Positions 1-7,335 of a DNA stretch of 10,489 nucleotides are shown one piece after another. The notes beneath the pieces are model-generated. The model made no database searches, was not told the origin of the DNA, and saw only the letters and a program-made list of their open reading frames with translations. The first letter of the stretch is position 1; every line of letters starts with the position of its first letter. The position numbers and the translations under genes are program-made. Source of the DNA: SZUA-584 sp964441275 (GTDB lineage: Bacteria > Bacillota > Clostridia > Christensenellales > SZUA-584); the NCBI GenBank assembly GCA_964441275.1, contig CAYTUG010000033.1, positions 1-10,489 of the forward strand, in the 5' to 3' direction.

Positions 1-1188
1 TTGTAAAATGAATTGCCCAAAATAAAAAGAAAATGACCCATCAAGGTCACAAACCGGATACACTTGAGTTACGAAACAACAAAGCAACCGAGGTGAGATG
101 ATGGGTCAAAAACAGCATACCAAAAGTACGGGGAAATGGAAACAGTTAAGTGAGAAAGAACGGTATCAAATAGAAATATTGTTGAAAGAGAAACGCACGG
201 TCAAAGAAATAGGAGACCGACTGGGCAGAGACCGGCGAACAATAGAACGGGAAATTGCTCGCGGGAGCGTGGTGCAGCGGGATAGCGAGTGGCGTGAAAG
301 GATGTGCTGCTGTGCCGACGTAGGGCAACGTATATGCGAAGGAAATGCGGCCAATAAAGGGACGGCCGTTGAAGATAGGCCATGATCATAGACTCGCAGC
401 ACATATAGAGAAAAAGATAGGCGAAGAGCAATATGCGCCTGACGCGGTGATTGGCGAAATAAGGCGAAAAGGCATAAGGTTTGAAACCGATATATGTACG
501 AAAACGGTCTACAACTATATCGACAAAGGAATATCCCTAAACATAAGCAACAAGGATTTACCGGTAAAAAGGAACGGGAAAAGGCGAAAATACAGGCAAG
601 TGCGCAAGGTTGCGCTCAACAACCTGAAAGGCCGCAGCATAGAGGAACGGCCCAAAAGCGTGGATACGAGGGAAGATACGGGGCATTGGGAGATGGACTG
701 CGTTGTAGGTAAAGGCAAGGCCTGCCTGCTGGTCATGACGGAGAGAACGAGCCGGAAGGAACTGATATTTAAGCTGAAAGCCAAGAAACAAGAGTACGTA
801 ATAGCCGTGTTGGATCAGTTGGAACAGCGGTATAAAGGACGATTCGGCGATATATTCAGAAGTATTACTATGGACAATGGTTGTGAATTTCTGAATCAAG
901 AGGGCCTCGAAGCTTCCTGCCTTAAGTTTGGGATAAAGCGAACAGTATGCTACTATGCGCACCCTTACAGTGCATGGGAGCGAGGGAGCAACAAGGCAGC
1001 CAACAAGCTGATCCGGCGATTTGTTCCCAAGGGAACAAATATAGACAAACTTACAAAGGCAGATATCAAACGTATTGAGCACTGGATGAACAACTATCCC
1101 AGGAGGATGTTCGGATATAGAACAGCCAATGAGGTTTTCGCAACTTGAAACGCTACTGGATTTTTATGGTGGGCAATTAAACTTGCAA
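1..1188 (+). mobile_element. IS30-family insertion sequence, apparently near full length
   Basis: The element is bounded by imperfect inverted repeats. The left end is bases 1-28 and the right end, read as reverse complement, is 1161-1188. Within the repeats a core of 18 positions (AATTGCCCA, two variable bases, then ATAAAAA) agrees at 16, and the outer ten bases agree at six. Between them lies one transposase reading frame interrupted by a frameshift. Size (about 1.19 kb), a single transposase and inverted ends of about 28 bp all suit IS30. The left end coincides with the first base of the window, so the repeat may extend further left and no target duplication can be checked. The IS ends about 140 bp before the ComFB-like gene and does not interrupt any gene visible here. 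Confidence 0.85.
98..1148 (+). pseudogene. IS30-family transposase, frameshifted
   Basis: The first part (98 to about 361) encodes the N-terminal helix-turn-helix region, including EKERYQIEILLKEKRTVKEI and a following DRLGRDRRTIERE segment. The second frame (from about 360 to 1148) encodes the DDE catalytic domain. Numbered from the ATG at 345, likely catalytic residues are D118 (HWEMD), D177 (TMDNG) and E212 (SAWERG). The two frames join around AANKG/RPLKIG. Codons aat-aaa-ggg (353-361) are followed by one extra A at 362, after which the second frame reads on, so a +1 shift is needed. Start choice: ATG 98 and ATG 101 are adjacent, and AGGTGAG at 91-97 fits ATG 101 better. IS30 elements normally use one unbroken frame, so I take this as a disabling mutation. 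A sequencing error or a recoding site is less likely but not excluded. Confidence 0.85.
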
Positions 1189-1221
1189 TTTAGAATTAAG
1201 ATTTGCGACATAATTTTTCTC

Positions 1222-1251
1222 TTTACGTTTCCGCAACAAAGGGTATATAAT
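1222..1251 (+). promoter_or_regulatory. Candidate promoter of the ComFB-like gene
   Basis: A perfect TATAAT lies at 1246-1251, with a weaker -35 TTTACG at 1222-1227 and an 18-bp spacer. Transcription would start near 1258, giving a leader of about 75 nt before the ATG at 1333. It sits just outside the IS right end, so the gene need not depend on the IS for expression. Confidence 0.5.
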
Positions 1252-1332
1252 ATCATAAAGCTATTTTGTGATTTTAATAGAATCGGTAAAGATTTAGCTT
1301 GTTAAGCAGACTCGAATTGTTAGGGGCAGGGT

Positions 1333-1626
1333 ATGGAAAAGCCTGAAGGGCAAACAAAAAACGATTTAATACTAATCAACATTGTTGAAGCGCTTGTAAG
1401 GGACAAAACGGCAAAGCTTATAAAAACAATAGATATGTGCCAATGCGAAACATGTTATCTTAATGCATGTGCAATTGTGCTCAATAAACTTGACCCGCTT
1501 TATGTCACCACCAACAAGGGCGCACTGCTCTCAAGAATATCTACCATAAACTATACTTACCAGACAGACTTAACCGTAGAGATTTTAAAAGCGCTTATGA
1601 TTGTAAAAGAATCACCCCGGCACTAA
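1333..1626 (+). CDS. ComFB-like protein
   Basis: The 97-residue protein is close to the usual ComFB size. It resembles the family (named for the late competence gene comFB of Bacillus subtilis) along its whole length: an N-terminal helix (INIVEALVRD), a cysteine cluster MCQCETC with C36, C38 and C41 plus C46, the segment LNKLDPLYVTTNKGALLSRI, and a C-terminal helix ending in VKESPRH. In the family the Cys cluster is thought to bind a metal, and cyanobacterial members have been reported to bind cyclic di-GMP. Whether this one does is unknown. No other competence gene is nearby, and the gene has its own promoter and terminator, so it is probably monocistronic. The start is supported by AGGGG at 1322-1326, six bases before the ATG. 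A cytoplasmic location is likely, as no signal peptide or membrane segment is seen. Confidence 0.8.
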   Translation: MEKPEGQTKNDLILINIVEALVRDKTAKLIKTIDMCQCETCYLNACAIVLNKLDPLYVTTNKGALLSRISTINYTYQTDLTVEILKALMIVKESPRH

Positions 1627-1638
1627 TCGCTATTTCTT

Positions 1639-1658
1639 AGAGCGGAGGCTCTTTTTTT
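1639..1658 (+). terminator. Rho-independent terminator after the ComFB-like gene
   Basis: A perfect 5-bp stem AGAGC/GCTCT (1639-1643 and 1648-1652) with a GGAG loop is followed by TTTTTT at 1653-1658. It begins 12 nt after the stop codon and separates this gene from the mnmE cluster. Confidence 0.85.
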
Positions 1659-1721
1659 AACGTTTAAAACTTTTTATCTCTTGGGCAGTTGAGTAATAAC
1701 ATGTGCAAACAATTAAAACTG

Positions 1722-1730
1722 TGGTATTAT
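1722..1730 (+). promoter_or_regulatory. Candidate extended -10 promoter of the mnmE cluster
   Basis: TGG followed by TATTAT (1722-1730) forms an extended -10 element. No good -35 is seen 16-18 bp upstream, which is usual for extended -10 promoters. The predicted start near 1737 gives a leader of only about 20 nt, containing the ribosome site GGGAG at 1747-1751. Confidence 0.5.
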
Positions 1731-1756
1731 AGTGCCGCTAAAATACGGGAGATACT

Positions 1757-3094
1757 ATGAACAACGATACTATTTATGCGCCCGCCACGCCAAGCGGCGG
1801 CGCAATTGCAGTTATAAGAATTTCGGGCGATAATGCGCATAGCGTGCTTAACGCCGTTTTCAAAAGTGCCAAGAGAATCAAACACGCTGCTATAACGCAT
1901 GGGTTTATTTTTAAAGGAGCCAAGAAAATAGACGAGGTAATGGCTGTTAAGTTTGATGCTCCTTTAAGTTATACAGGCGAGAACATGGCGGAAATTTATT
2001 GCCACGGCGGGCATGTAAACATTTCACGAGTGATGTCGGCCCTTGGCGAACAAGGAGCGCGGTTAGCGTTGCCCGGCGAGTTTACAAAGCGTGCGTTCGA
2101 GGCTGGCAAGATGGATTTGTCCGCCGCAAATGCGGTTATGGAGCTTATCAGCGCCAATTCGGCGGCCGCGGCGGATGCCGCAATGAAACAGCTGTCGGGG
2201 GCGCTTTTTGAAAAAATTGCGCAGATACAAAAGCTGTTAACAGACGCTCTTTCGATAATAGAGGCAGGTATAGAATATCCGGAAGAGGATTTAGAAGCCG
2301 ATGTTCAAAGGGATGCGATGCCTTTGATGGTAAAAGCGCGGGATAACTGCTTATGCTTGGCTCAAACGTTTGAATCCGGGCGTTTGTTAAAAACGGGAAT
2401 TGTTGCGGCAATAGTCGGGCGCACCAATGTCGGGAAGTCTTCGCTGTTCAACATGCTCTTAGGTTACGACAGGGCAATAGTAACCGCATCGCCCGGCACC
2501 ACACGCGACGCGTTAGCGGATGAAACCTCGTATTCCGGCGTGCAGCTAAAGCTGATAGATACCGCCGGATATCGAAACGCGCAGGATGAAGCCGAGCGTA
2601 TAGGCATAAAGCGGGCAATGGATGCGGCAAAGGGGGCGGATATAACATTGCTCGTTATAGACAGATCGGAAGGCGTAACGCAACAGGACATGCAAATATT
2701 CTCTTCTCTTAGCGGCGATATAGTTATAGCTCTTAATAAATGTGATCTGCCGCCCGCTATTACCGCGCGGCAGTGCGAAGATAATTTTAACCGAGAGGTC
2801 ATAGAGGTTTGCGCTTTAGACGGACAAGGAAGGGACAAGCTGCTCGGACGAATTAAACCAAAGGTTATTGTTGATGAAAAAGAAGTAACCGTAACTAGCG
2901 AACGTCATAAAGATTGCCTTTCTGCGGCGGCGCAAAGCCTTACCGCGGCAATAGAAGCGTTTGATACCGCCGATCTTGATTGCGTTACCATAGATATTAA
3001 AGAGGCTTGGGACAGGTTGGGCGAAATAACGGGGCAAACCGCTACCGAAGAGATAATCAGCAACATTTTTGATACATTTTGTTTGGGGAAATAA
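1757..3094 (+). CDS. mnmE: tRNA uridine-5-carboxymethylaminomethyl modification GTPase MnmE
   Basis: With MnmG, MnmE installs the carboxymethylaminomethyl group on U34 of tRNAs reading two-fold split codon boxes, using a tetrahydrofolate one-carbon unit, glycine and GTP. The 445 residues match the family length. Residues 1-118 form the N-terminal folate-binding domain (IYAPATPSGGAIAVIRISG; GEFTKRAFEAGKMDL at 107-121), followed by helices. The inserted G domain spans about 212-370, with P-loop GRTNVGKS (221-228), PGTTRD (246-251), DTAG (268-271) and NKCD (327-330). The protein ends FCLGK, keeping the C-terminal Cys (C442) of the family. The P-loop has Thr where Pro is common, but the GKS core is intact. 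The ATG follows GGGAG by five bases. It is the first gene of a cluster, with mnmG starting 2 nt after its stop. Confidence 0.97.
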   Translation: MNNDTIYAPATPSGGAIAVIRISGDNAHSVLNAVFKSAKRIKHAAITHGFIFKGAKKIDEVMAVKFDAPLSYTGENMAEIYCHGGHVNISRVMSALGEQGARLALPGEFTKRAFEAGKMDLSAANAVMELISANSAAAADAAMKQLSGALFEKIAQIQKLLTDALSIIEAGIEYPEEDLEADVQRDAMPLMVKARDNCLCLAQTFESGRLLKTGIVAAIVGRTNVGKSSLFNMLLGYDRAIVTASPGTTRDALADETSYSGVQLKLIDTAGYRNAQDEAERIGIKRAMDAAKGADITLLVIDRSEGVTQQDMQIFSSLSGDIVIALNKCDLPPAITARQCEDNFNREVIEVCALDGQGRDKLLGRIKPKVIVDEKEVTVTSERHKDCLSAAAQSLTAAIEAFDTADLDCVTIDIKEAWDRLGEITGQTATEEIISNIFDTFCLGK

Positions 3095-3096
3095 AT

Positions 3097-4956
3097 ATGG
3101 CATATGAGGCGGGGAACTTTGATGTAATAGTAGTCGGCGCGGGGCATGCAGGTTGCGAAGCGGCTTTGGCGACTGCGCGGCTTGGGCAAAAAACTTTGTT
3201 GTTAACCATCAATCTTGACAGCATCGCATTAATGGCGTGCAACCCGTCGATTGGCGGCTCGAGCAAAGGCCATCTTGTCAGGGAAATCGACGCGCTCGGA
3301 GGCCAAATGGGGCTATGTGCCGATGCGGCATACATGCAAATTAGAATGCTCGGCACAAGCAAAGGCGCGGCAGTGCAATCTTTGCGCTCACAACAAGATA
3401 AAAAACTCTATCAACAGCAGATGAAATGGACGCTTGAAAACACGGACAACCTTTTTTTAACAAGCGCGGAGGTTACCCGAATAAACGAAACAAACGCCTG
3501 CGTTTGCTCTGTTGAGACAAACCTTGGGGCGGTTTATTCGGCTAAAGCCATTATTTTATGCACCGGCGTATATCTAAAGAGCCGCATTATAATAGGAAAA
3601 AGCGCCGTATCCGCCGGGCCTTCGGGTTTAGCGCCCGCCGATACGCTCGATTTAACGCAGCTTGGGCTTGCGCTGCAGCGTTTTAAAACCGGTACGCCCG
3701 CCAGGGTTGACGCAAGAAGCGTTGATTTTTCCAAAACAATTGTGCAGCCCGGAGACAAAAACCCTCAATATTTTTCGTTTCTTACACAGGGCAAACCCCG
3801 CAAGCAATGGCCGTGCTATCTGACATACACCACAGAAAAAACTCACGACATAATTAGGAAAAACATTCACTTAAGCCCTCTTTACAGCGGAGCGATAGAA
3901 GGCACGGGGGCGCGTTATTGCCCGTCTGTAGAAGACAAAGTCGTTAAGTTTCCCGATAAAGACAGGCACCAGGTATTTATTGAGCCCGAAGGTATATTCA
4001 CTAATGAAGTATATGTGCAGGGAATGAGCAGTTCAATGCCCGAGGACGTGCAAAAACAAATGTATCGTACTGTGCCAGGGCTCGAAAATGTTGTTTTTAT
4101 GCGCACTGCGTATGCTATAGAATATGATTGCATCGACCCTTTGCAGCTAAAAAACTCCCTTGAGCTTAAAAAAATCGCAGGGTTGTTTTGCGCCGGGCAG
4201 ATTAACGGAACCTCGGGCTATGAAGAAGCGGCGGCTCAAGGCATAGTTGCCGGAATAAATGCGGTTCAATATATAAAGGGGGAAGAGCCTCTGGTGCTTT
4301 TCCGAAACGAAGCTTACGCAGGAGTGCTGATTGACGATCTGGTAACCAAAGGCACAAGCGAACCGTACAGGATGATGACCGCAAGGGCAGAATACAGGCT
4401 GCTTTTGCGTCAAGACAATGCAGATGCCCGACTGACGCAAAAGGGAAGGCAATTTGGGCTTGTTTCCGACCAAAGGTACGATGCCTATATGAAAAAACAA
4501 GAGTCCATATCGGCCGAAGTTAGCAGGCTTGAGCAAACGACGGTAGATTATAAAAAAACAAACGAAATATTAAGCCAAAAAGGCCTGCCTTTGCTTAAGG
4601 GGGGCGTGAAAGCCTCTGCTTTGCTTTTGCACCAGGGTATAAGGTATCGGGATTTAGAACAAATCTGCGGTACAAACTTGGAGGGTGACGCCGCATTAAG
4701 CGCCGAGACCCAGATACGCTACGCCGGTTATATAGAAAAACAGCAAAGACAGGTGGCTCGCTTTTCATCGTTAGAAAAAAAGAAGATGCCGGACAAAATA
4801 GATTATAAGTCAATAAAAGGGCTGCGGATTGAAGCGGCCGGCAAGCTTAGCGTAGTAAAACCGGCAACGCTTGGGCAAGCCATGCGTATTTCAGGTGTCT
4901 CGCCCGCCGACATAAATGTGCTATCCGTTTATCTTGCGGCTAATAAAAGGGCATGA
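3097..4956 (+). CDS. mnmG: tRNA uridine-5-carboxymethylaminomethyl modification enzyme MnmG (GidA)
   Basis: MnmG is the FAD/NADH-dependent partner of MnmE in U34 modification. From the ATG at 3097 it has 619 residues, the usual length. Visible features are the FAD-binding loop GAGHAG (14-19), the ACNPSIGGSSKGHLVREIDA block (about 47-66), and the two conserved cysteines in WPCYLTYT (C240) and ARYCPSVED (C275). Further on are AGQINGTSGYEEAAAQG and the RMMTARAEYRLLLRQDNADA block. The block GTSKGAAVQSLRSQQDK differs at several positions from the usual NTSKGPAVHSLRAQADK, a mild divergence. Start choice: a TTG at 3079 would extend the frame by six codons into mnmE, but ATG 3097 lies seven bases after GGGGA (3085-3089) and gives the typical N-terminus. 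Translational coupling to mnmE is likely. Confidence 0.97.
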   Translation: MAYEAGNFDVIVVGAGHAGCEAALATARLGQKTLLLTINLDSIALMACNPSIGGSSKGHLVREIDALGGQMGLCADAAYMQIRMLGTSKGAAVQSLRSQQDKKLYQQQMKWTLENTDNLFLTSAEVTRINETNACVCSVETNLGAVYSAKAIILCTGVYLKSRIIIGKSAVSAGPSGLAPADTLDLTQLGLALQRFKTGTPARVDARSVDFSKTIVQPGDKNPQYFSFLTQGKPRKQWPCYLTYTTEKTHDIIRKNIHLSPLYSGAIEGTGARYCPSVEDKVVKFPDKDRHQVFIEPEGIFTNEVYVQGMSSSMPEDVQKQMYRTVPGLENVVFMRTAYAIEYDCIDPLQLKNSLELKKIAGLFCAGQINGTSGYEEAAAQGIVAGINAVQYIKGEEPLVLFRNEAYAGVLIDDLVTKGTSEPYRMMTARAEYRLLLRQDNADARLTQKGRQFGLVSDQRYDAYMKKQESISAEVSRLEQTTVDYKKTNEILSQKGLPLLKGGVKASALLLHQGIRYRDLEQICGTNLEGDAALSAETQIRYAGYIEKQQRQVARFSSLEKKKMPDKIDYKSIKGLRIEAAGKLSVVKPATLGQAMRISGVSPADINVLSVYLAANKRA

Positions 4957-4986
4957 GGGCTATCAAGCTGAACACATTGCCTGCTA

Positions 4987-5015
4987 TTGCACCGCTCTTT
5001 CAATATTGATAGAAT
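4987..5015 (+). promoter_or_regulatory. Possible promoter directly before tilS
   Basis: TTGCAC (4987-4992) and TAGAAT (5010-5015) are separated by exactly 17 bp. The -10 matches consensus at five of six positions, the -35 at only three. Transcription would start at about 5021-5023, on or next to the tilS ATG. It lies in the only sizeable gap (66 nt) of the cluster. The weak -35 keeps confidence low. Confidence 0.3.
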
Positions 5016-5022
5016 GTAACGT

Positions 5023-6357
5023 ATGTATAATCAAATACGCCAAAAACTCGTTGAGTTGGGTGTCAAATATAATACAAAGCTTGGCATAGCCGTTAGCGGC
5101 GGCGTTGATTCTATGGTATTGCTGCATTGTCTTAACAAAATGCGCAAAAACATGGGGCTGGATTTAGTCGCTTTTCATTTGGAACATGGAATAAGAGGTA
5201 ACCGCTCTAAGGACGATATGACATTTGTGCAAAACGAGTGTGAAAAGTTAGAAATAGCCTGCATAACCAAAAGCGTGGACGTACCCGCGTTATCGAAGAA
5301 CAAAGCACTTTCAATAGAAACAGCTGCCCGCATAGCGCGGTATGAATTTTTAGATGCCCAAGAAGCCGATTTTATTGCCACTGCGCATCATATGGACGAT
5401 GTTGCCGAAACCGTAATAATGAACATTGCGCGCGGTAGCGGCCTTGCGGGGCTATGCGGAATACCCGAAAAAAGAGGAAAGTATATCCGCCCAATGCTCA
5501 GCATATCCCAAACAGATATAGAAGAATATGCGGCAGCAAAAGGCGTAAGTTTTGTGAAAGATGAGACAAACGATGATATCTCGTACACGCGAAACCTTAT
5601 TCGGCTGCGCATTATGCCATTGCTTAAAAAGGTCAATCAAAAAGCTGCACAACATATTGCGAACACTTCGTCAATACTAGCAAATGATGAGTATGCGCTC
5701 GATTGTTTTACGCTGCAGGCGGGGGGAATTAATAAGGAATTAAAAGGCGCAAGCGTTAGCCTTGATGTTTTTTTATCTCAGTTGCCTGCAATACAGATAA
5801 GAATGTTGCGCAGCGTGTTTTCAAGCTACTTTAAGCTGTATGATATAAGCAGCGTTCATCTAAATGCAATTGCAGATCTTGCAAGGCATGGACAAAATGG
5901 CAAAAGGCTCGATATCGGCAACGGAATTATAGCGGCTAAGGCATACGATAGGATTTTGTTCACCAAAACGCCAACACCGAAAGATGCCATATTAAATTTT
6001 CGCGGCGCAGGCGAATACGCTTTTTATAATATTAATATAAGCTGTACCGAATACAAGGGCAATCCCGTATATGCGCCAAACGTTGAATATTTTAACGCAA
6101 ACGCAGTTTCAGGTTCTTGCTTTCGCTTTAGAAAACCGGGGGATTTTATAAGACCGCTTGGCATGCAAGGAAAAAAGAGGTTAAGCGATTACCTGTCCGA
6201 CAGAAAAGTTGCGCTGCACGAGCGTGATTCGCTTGTTCTTTTGGCCAAGTGCGAAGAGGTTTTTTGGGTTGTGGGAGTCGGGGTATCTGATACATCAAAG
6301 GCTAAAAATAATTTGTTATTATACAAAATGGCATTGGGGGAGGACGCAAATGCATAA
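5023..6357 (+). CDS. tilS: tRNA(Ile)-lysidine synthetase TilS
   Basis: TilS converts C34 of the tRNA-Ile with CAU anticodon to lysidine, using ATP and lysine, so that the tRNA reads AUA instead of AUG. The 444-residue protein has the PP-loop SGGVDS (25-30), the conserved HLEHGIRG, the ETAARIARYEFL helix, ATAHHMDDVAETVIMNIARG, and DETNDDISYTRNLIR. The C-terminal tRNA-binding domain is present (FRFRKPGDFIRPLG to LLLYKM). All regions of the longer TilS form are there. No good Shine-Dalgarno site precedes the ATG at 5023. No other ATG, GTG or TTG lies between it and the PP-loop at a sensible place, so this start is kept. It ends eight bases inside hpt, as in many Firmicutes where tilS and hpt are neighbours. 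Confidence 0.96.
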   Translation: MYNQIRQKLVELGVKYNTKLGIAVSGGVDSMVLLHCLNKMRKNMGLDLVAFHLEHGIRGNRSKDDMTFVQNECEKLEIACITKSVDVPALSKNKALSIETAARIARYEFLDAQEADFIATAHHMDDVAETVIMNIARGSGLAGLCGIPEKRGKYIRPMLSISQTDIEEYAAAKGVSFVKDETNDDISYTRNLIRLRIMPLLKKVNQKAAQHIANTSSILANDEYALDCFTLQAGGINKELKGASVSLDVFLSQLPAIQIRMLRSVFSSYFKLYDISSVHLNAIADLARHGQNGKRLDIGNGIIAAKAYDRILFTKTPTPKDAILNFRGAGEYAFYNINISCTEYKGNPVYAPNVEYFNANAVSGSCFRFRKPGDFIRPLGMQGKKRLSDYLSDRKVALHERDSLVLLAKCEEVFWVVGVGVSDTSKAKNNLLLYKMALGEDANA

Positions 6358-6889
6358 TGACGTTAAACGGGTGCTGTACACTGAGGAACAGATAAAAAAA
6401 AGAGTGGCACAGCTTGCGCAGAAAATAAGAAATGATTTTGCCGGAACAGAGCTTCTTACCGTTGGGGTTTTAAGAGGCGCCGTCATGTTTTACGCCGATT
6501 TGGTACGAGAGCTTAATATTCCTTTGCATATGAACTTTATGGCTTTATCGAGCTACGGCGATTCTTCAACCACTTCGGGGGCAGTGCGGATTCAATACGA
6601 TTTGGAAGAAGACATAAGCGGAAGAAACGTATTGATTATTGAAGACATTATAGATTCAGGGCTTACTCTTTCGTATCTTACAAAAACGCTGGGCTCAAGA
6701 AACCCGGCTAAGCTAAAAACATGCTGCCTTTTCGATAAGCCGGACAGAAGGCAGGTTGCGTTTAACCCTGATTACGTCGGATTTGTGGTTCCCGATGTTT
6801 TTATTGTAGGCTATGGGCTTGATTATGCGGAAAGATATAGAAACCTAAAGTATATAGGAGAATTAAGATCAGAAATTTATAATAAATAA
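6350..6889 (+). CDS. hpt: Hypoxanthine-guanine phosphoribosyltransferase
   Basis: The enzyme salvages hypoxanthine and guanine to IMP and GMP using PRPP. The 179 residues match the usual bacterial length. The signature PRPP loop is VLIIEDIIDSGLT (94-106), with the two acidic residues followed by IIDSGLT as in the family. GVLRGAVMFYADLVREL (39-55) carries the phosphate-contacting loop, and VPDVFIVGYGLDYAERYRNL (147-166) is the typical C-terminal purine-site segment. Start choice: the frame is open much further upstream inside tilS, but ATG 6350 has the strong ribosome site GGGGGAGGA (6336-6344) five bases ahead and yields the standard N-terminus. The 8-nt overlap with tilS implies co-transcription and coupled translation. 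The usual next gene in such clusters, ftsH, is absent. No clear terminator follows the TAA. Confidence 0.96.
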   Translation: MHNDVKRVLYTEEQIKKRVAQLAQKIRNDFAGTELLTVGVLRGAVMFYADLVRELNIPLHMNFMALSSYGDSSTTSGAVRIQYDLEEDISGRNVLIIEDIIDSGLTLSYLTKTLGSRNPAKLKTCCLFDKPDRRQVAFNPDYVGFVVPDVFIVGYGLDYAERYRNLKYIGELRSEIYNK

Positions 6890-7036
6890 AAGCCCCTAAT
6901 GAACAAGCATAAACATCAGCAAGGTCTTTCCGCATTTTGGTTCGCTCTAAGCGCAAATCCAAGCTGCGTTTTGCATAATCGGTTATTATGCCATAAAATA
7001 GCAGGTAAACGCGAACGCTTTCTAATAAAATAACGC
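6890..7036. other. Non-coding gap between hpt and the tRNA-Thr promoter
   Basis: No convincing gene or terminator is seen here. An 84-codon open frame on the minus strand (7055 to 6801) crosses this stretch and the last 89 bases of hpt. It has no ribosome site ahead of its ATG and no family I recognise, so it is not called as a gene. Confidence 0.5.
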
Positions 7037-7065
7037 TTGTAATAGCCCCCTGCATGAATTATAAT
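7037..7065 (+). promoter_or_regulatory. Promoter of tRNA-Thr
   Basis: TTGTAA (7037-7042) and a perfect TATAAT (7060-7065) have an ideal 17-bp spacer. The predicted start near 7072 leaves a leader of about 40 nt before the mature tRNA 5' end at 7112, to be removed by RNase P. Confidence 0.7.
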
Positions 7066-7111
7066 ATCAACCGCAGTAAGTATCGCAATTTATTTTATAC
7101 GTCAACCACTC

Positions 7112-7187
7112 GCTGTTGTAGCTCAGGAGGTAGAGCACTTCCTTGGTAAGGAAGAGGCCCCGGGTTCGAGTCCCGGCAACAGCTCCA
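7112..7187 (+). tRNA. tRNA-Thr, anticodon GGT, with encoded CCA
   Basis: The complete cloverleaf has 76 nt. The acceptor stem GCTGTTG (7112-7118) pairs perfectly with CAACAGC (7177-7183). The D stem is GCTC/GAGC. The anticodon stem CTTCC/GGAAG encloses the loop TTGGTAA, so the anticodon is GGT (7145-7147), reading ACC and ACU. The T arm is CCGGG-TTCGAGT-CCCGG. The discriminator base is T7184 and CCA is encoded at 7185-7187. The gene is intact even though an integrase gene begins 138 bp beyond its 3' end, which fits an element that restores the 3' end of the tRNA upon integration. Confidence 0.97.
7164..7187 (+). other. Inferred attachment site at the tRNA-Thr 3' end
   Basis: Elements with a tyrosine recombinase often recombine in the T-arm or 3' end of a tRNA gene, and the int gene then lies right next to it, as here. 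I infer the att core from this position alone. The matching direct repeat at the far end of the element is outside the window, and I saw no second copy inside it, so the exact core is unknown. Confidence 0.4.
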
Positions 7188-7196
7188 AGCATAATG

Positions 7197-7242
7197 GCTC
7201 GAAAAGCCCTATTTAAAGGGGTTTCTGAGCTTTCTTTCTTTG
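7197..7242 (+). terminator. Imperfect terminator-like hairpin after tRNA-Thr
   Basis: GCTC (7197-7200) pairs with GAGC (7227-7230). Inside it AAA and CCC can pair with GGG and TTT with one or two mismatches, and a T-rich run (tttctttcttt) follows. It could end the tRNA transcript before it runs antisense into int. The stem is imperfect and the T-run is interrupted. Confidence 0.4.
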
Positions 7243-7270
7243 TTCGGTATTTTAGTCATACTTATCAATC

Positions 7271-7335
7271 GTACCGGATTGTACCGATTCGTTTTATCGG
7301 GTTTTAGCCGGTTTGTCGGTTTTTTTATCGGTTTT
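7271..7335. repeat. Cluster of degenerate CGG/TTTT repeats next to int
   Basis: Two adjacent 10-mers GTACCGGATT and GTACCGATTC (7271-7290) are followed by TTTTATCGGGTTTT (7292-7305), GCCGGTTTG, GTCGGTTTT and TTTTATCGGTTTT (7323-7335). CCG/CGG cores recur about every 8-13 bp, near one helical turn. The cluster lies between the tRNA and int and runs over the int stop codon. Its place fits arm-type binding sites for the integrase, but this is inference. Confidence 0.4.

Noticed and set aside
558..1082. 174-codon open frame on the minus strand opposite the IS30 transposase
   Set aside because: It lies wholly antisense to the well-matched DDE domain and has no recognisable motif or ribosome site.
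3079..3096. TTG start giving MnmG six extra residues
   Set aside because: ATG 3097 has a better-placed GGGGA ribosome site and gives the normal N-terminus just before the FAD loop.
6209..6349. Longer N-terminus for Hpt reading through the end of tilS
   Set aside because: The extra 47 residues are an out-of-frame translation of tilS, and ATG 6350 has a strong Shine-Dalgarno.
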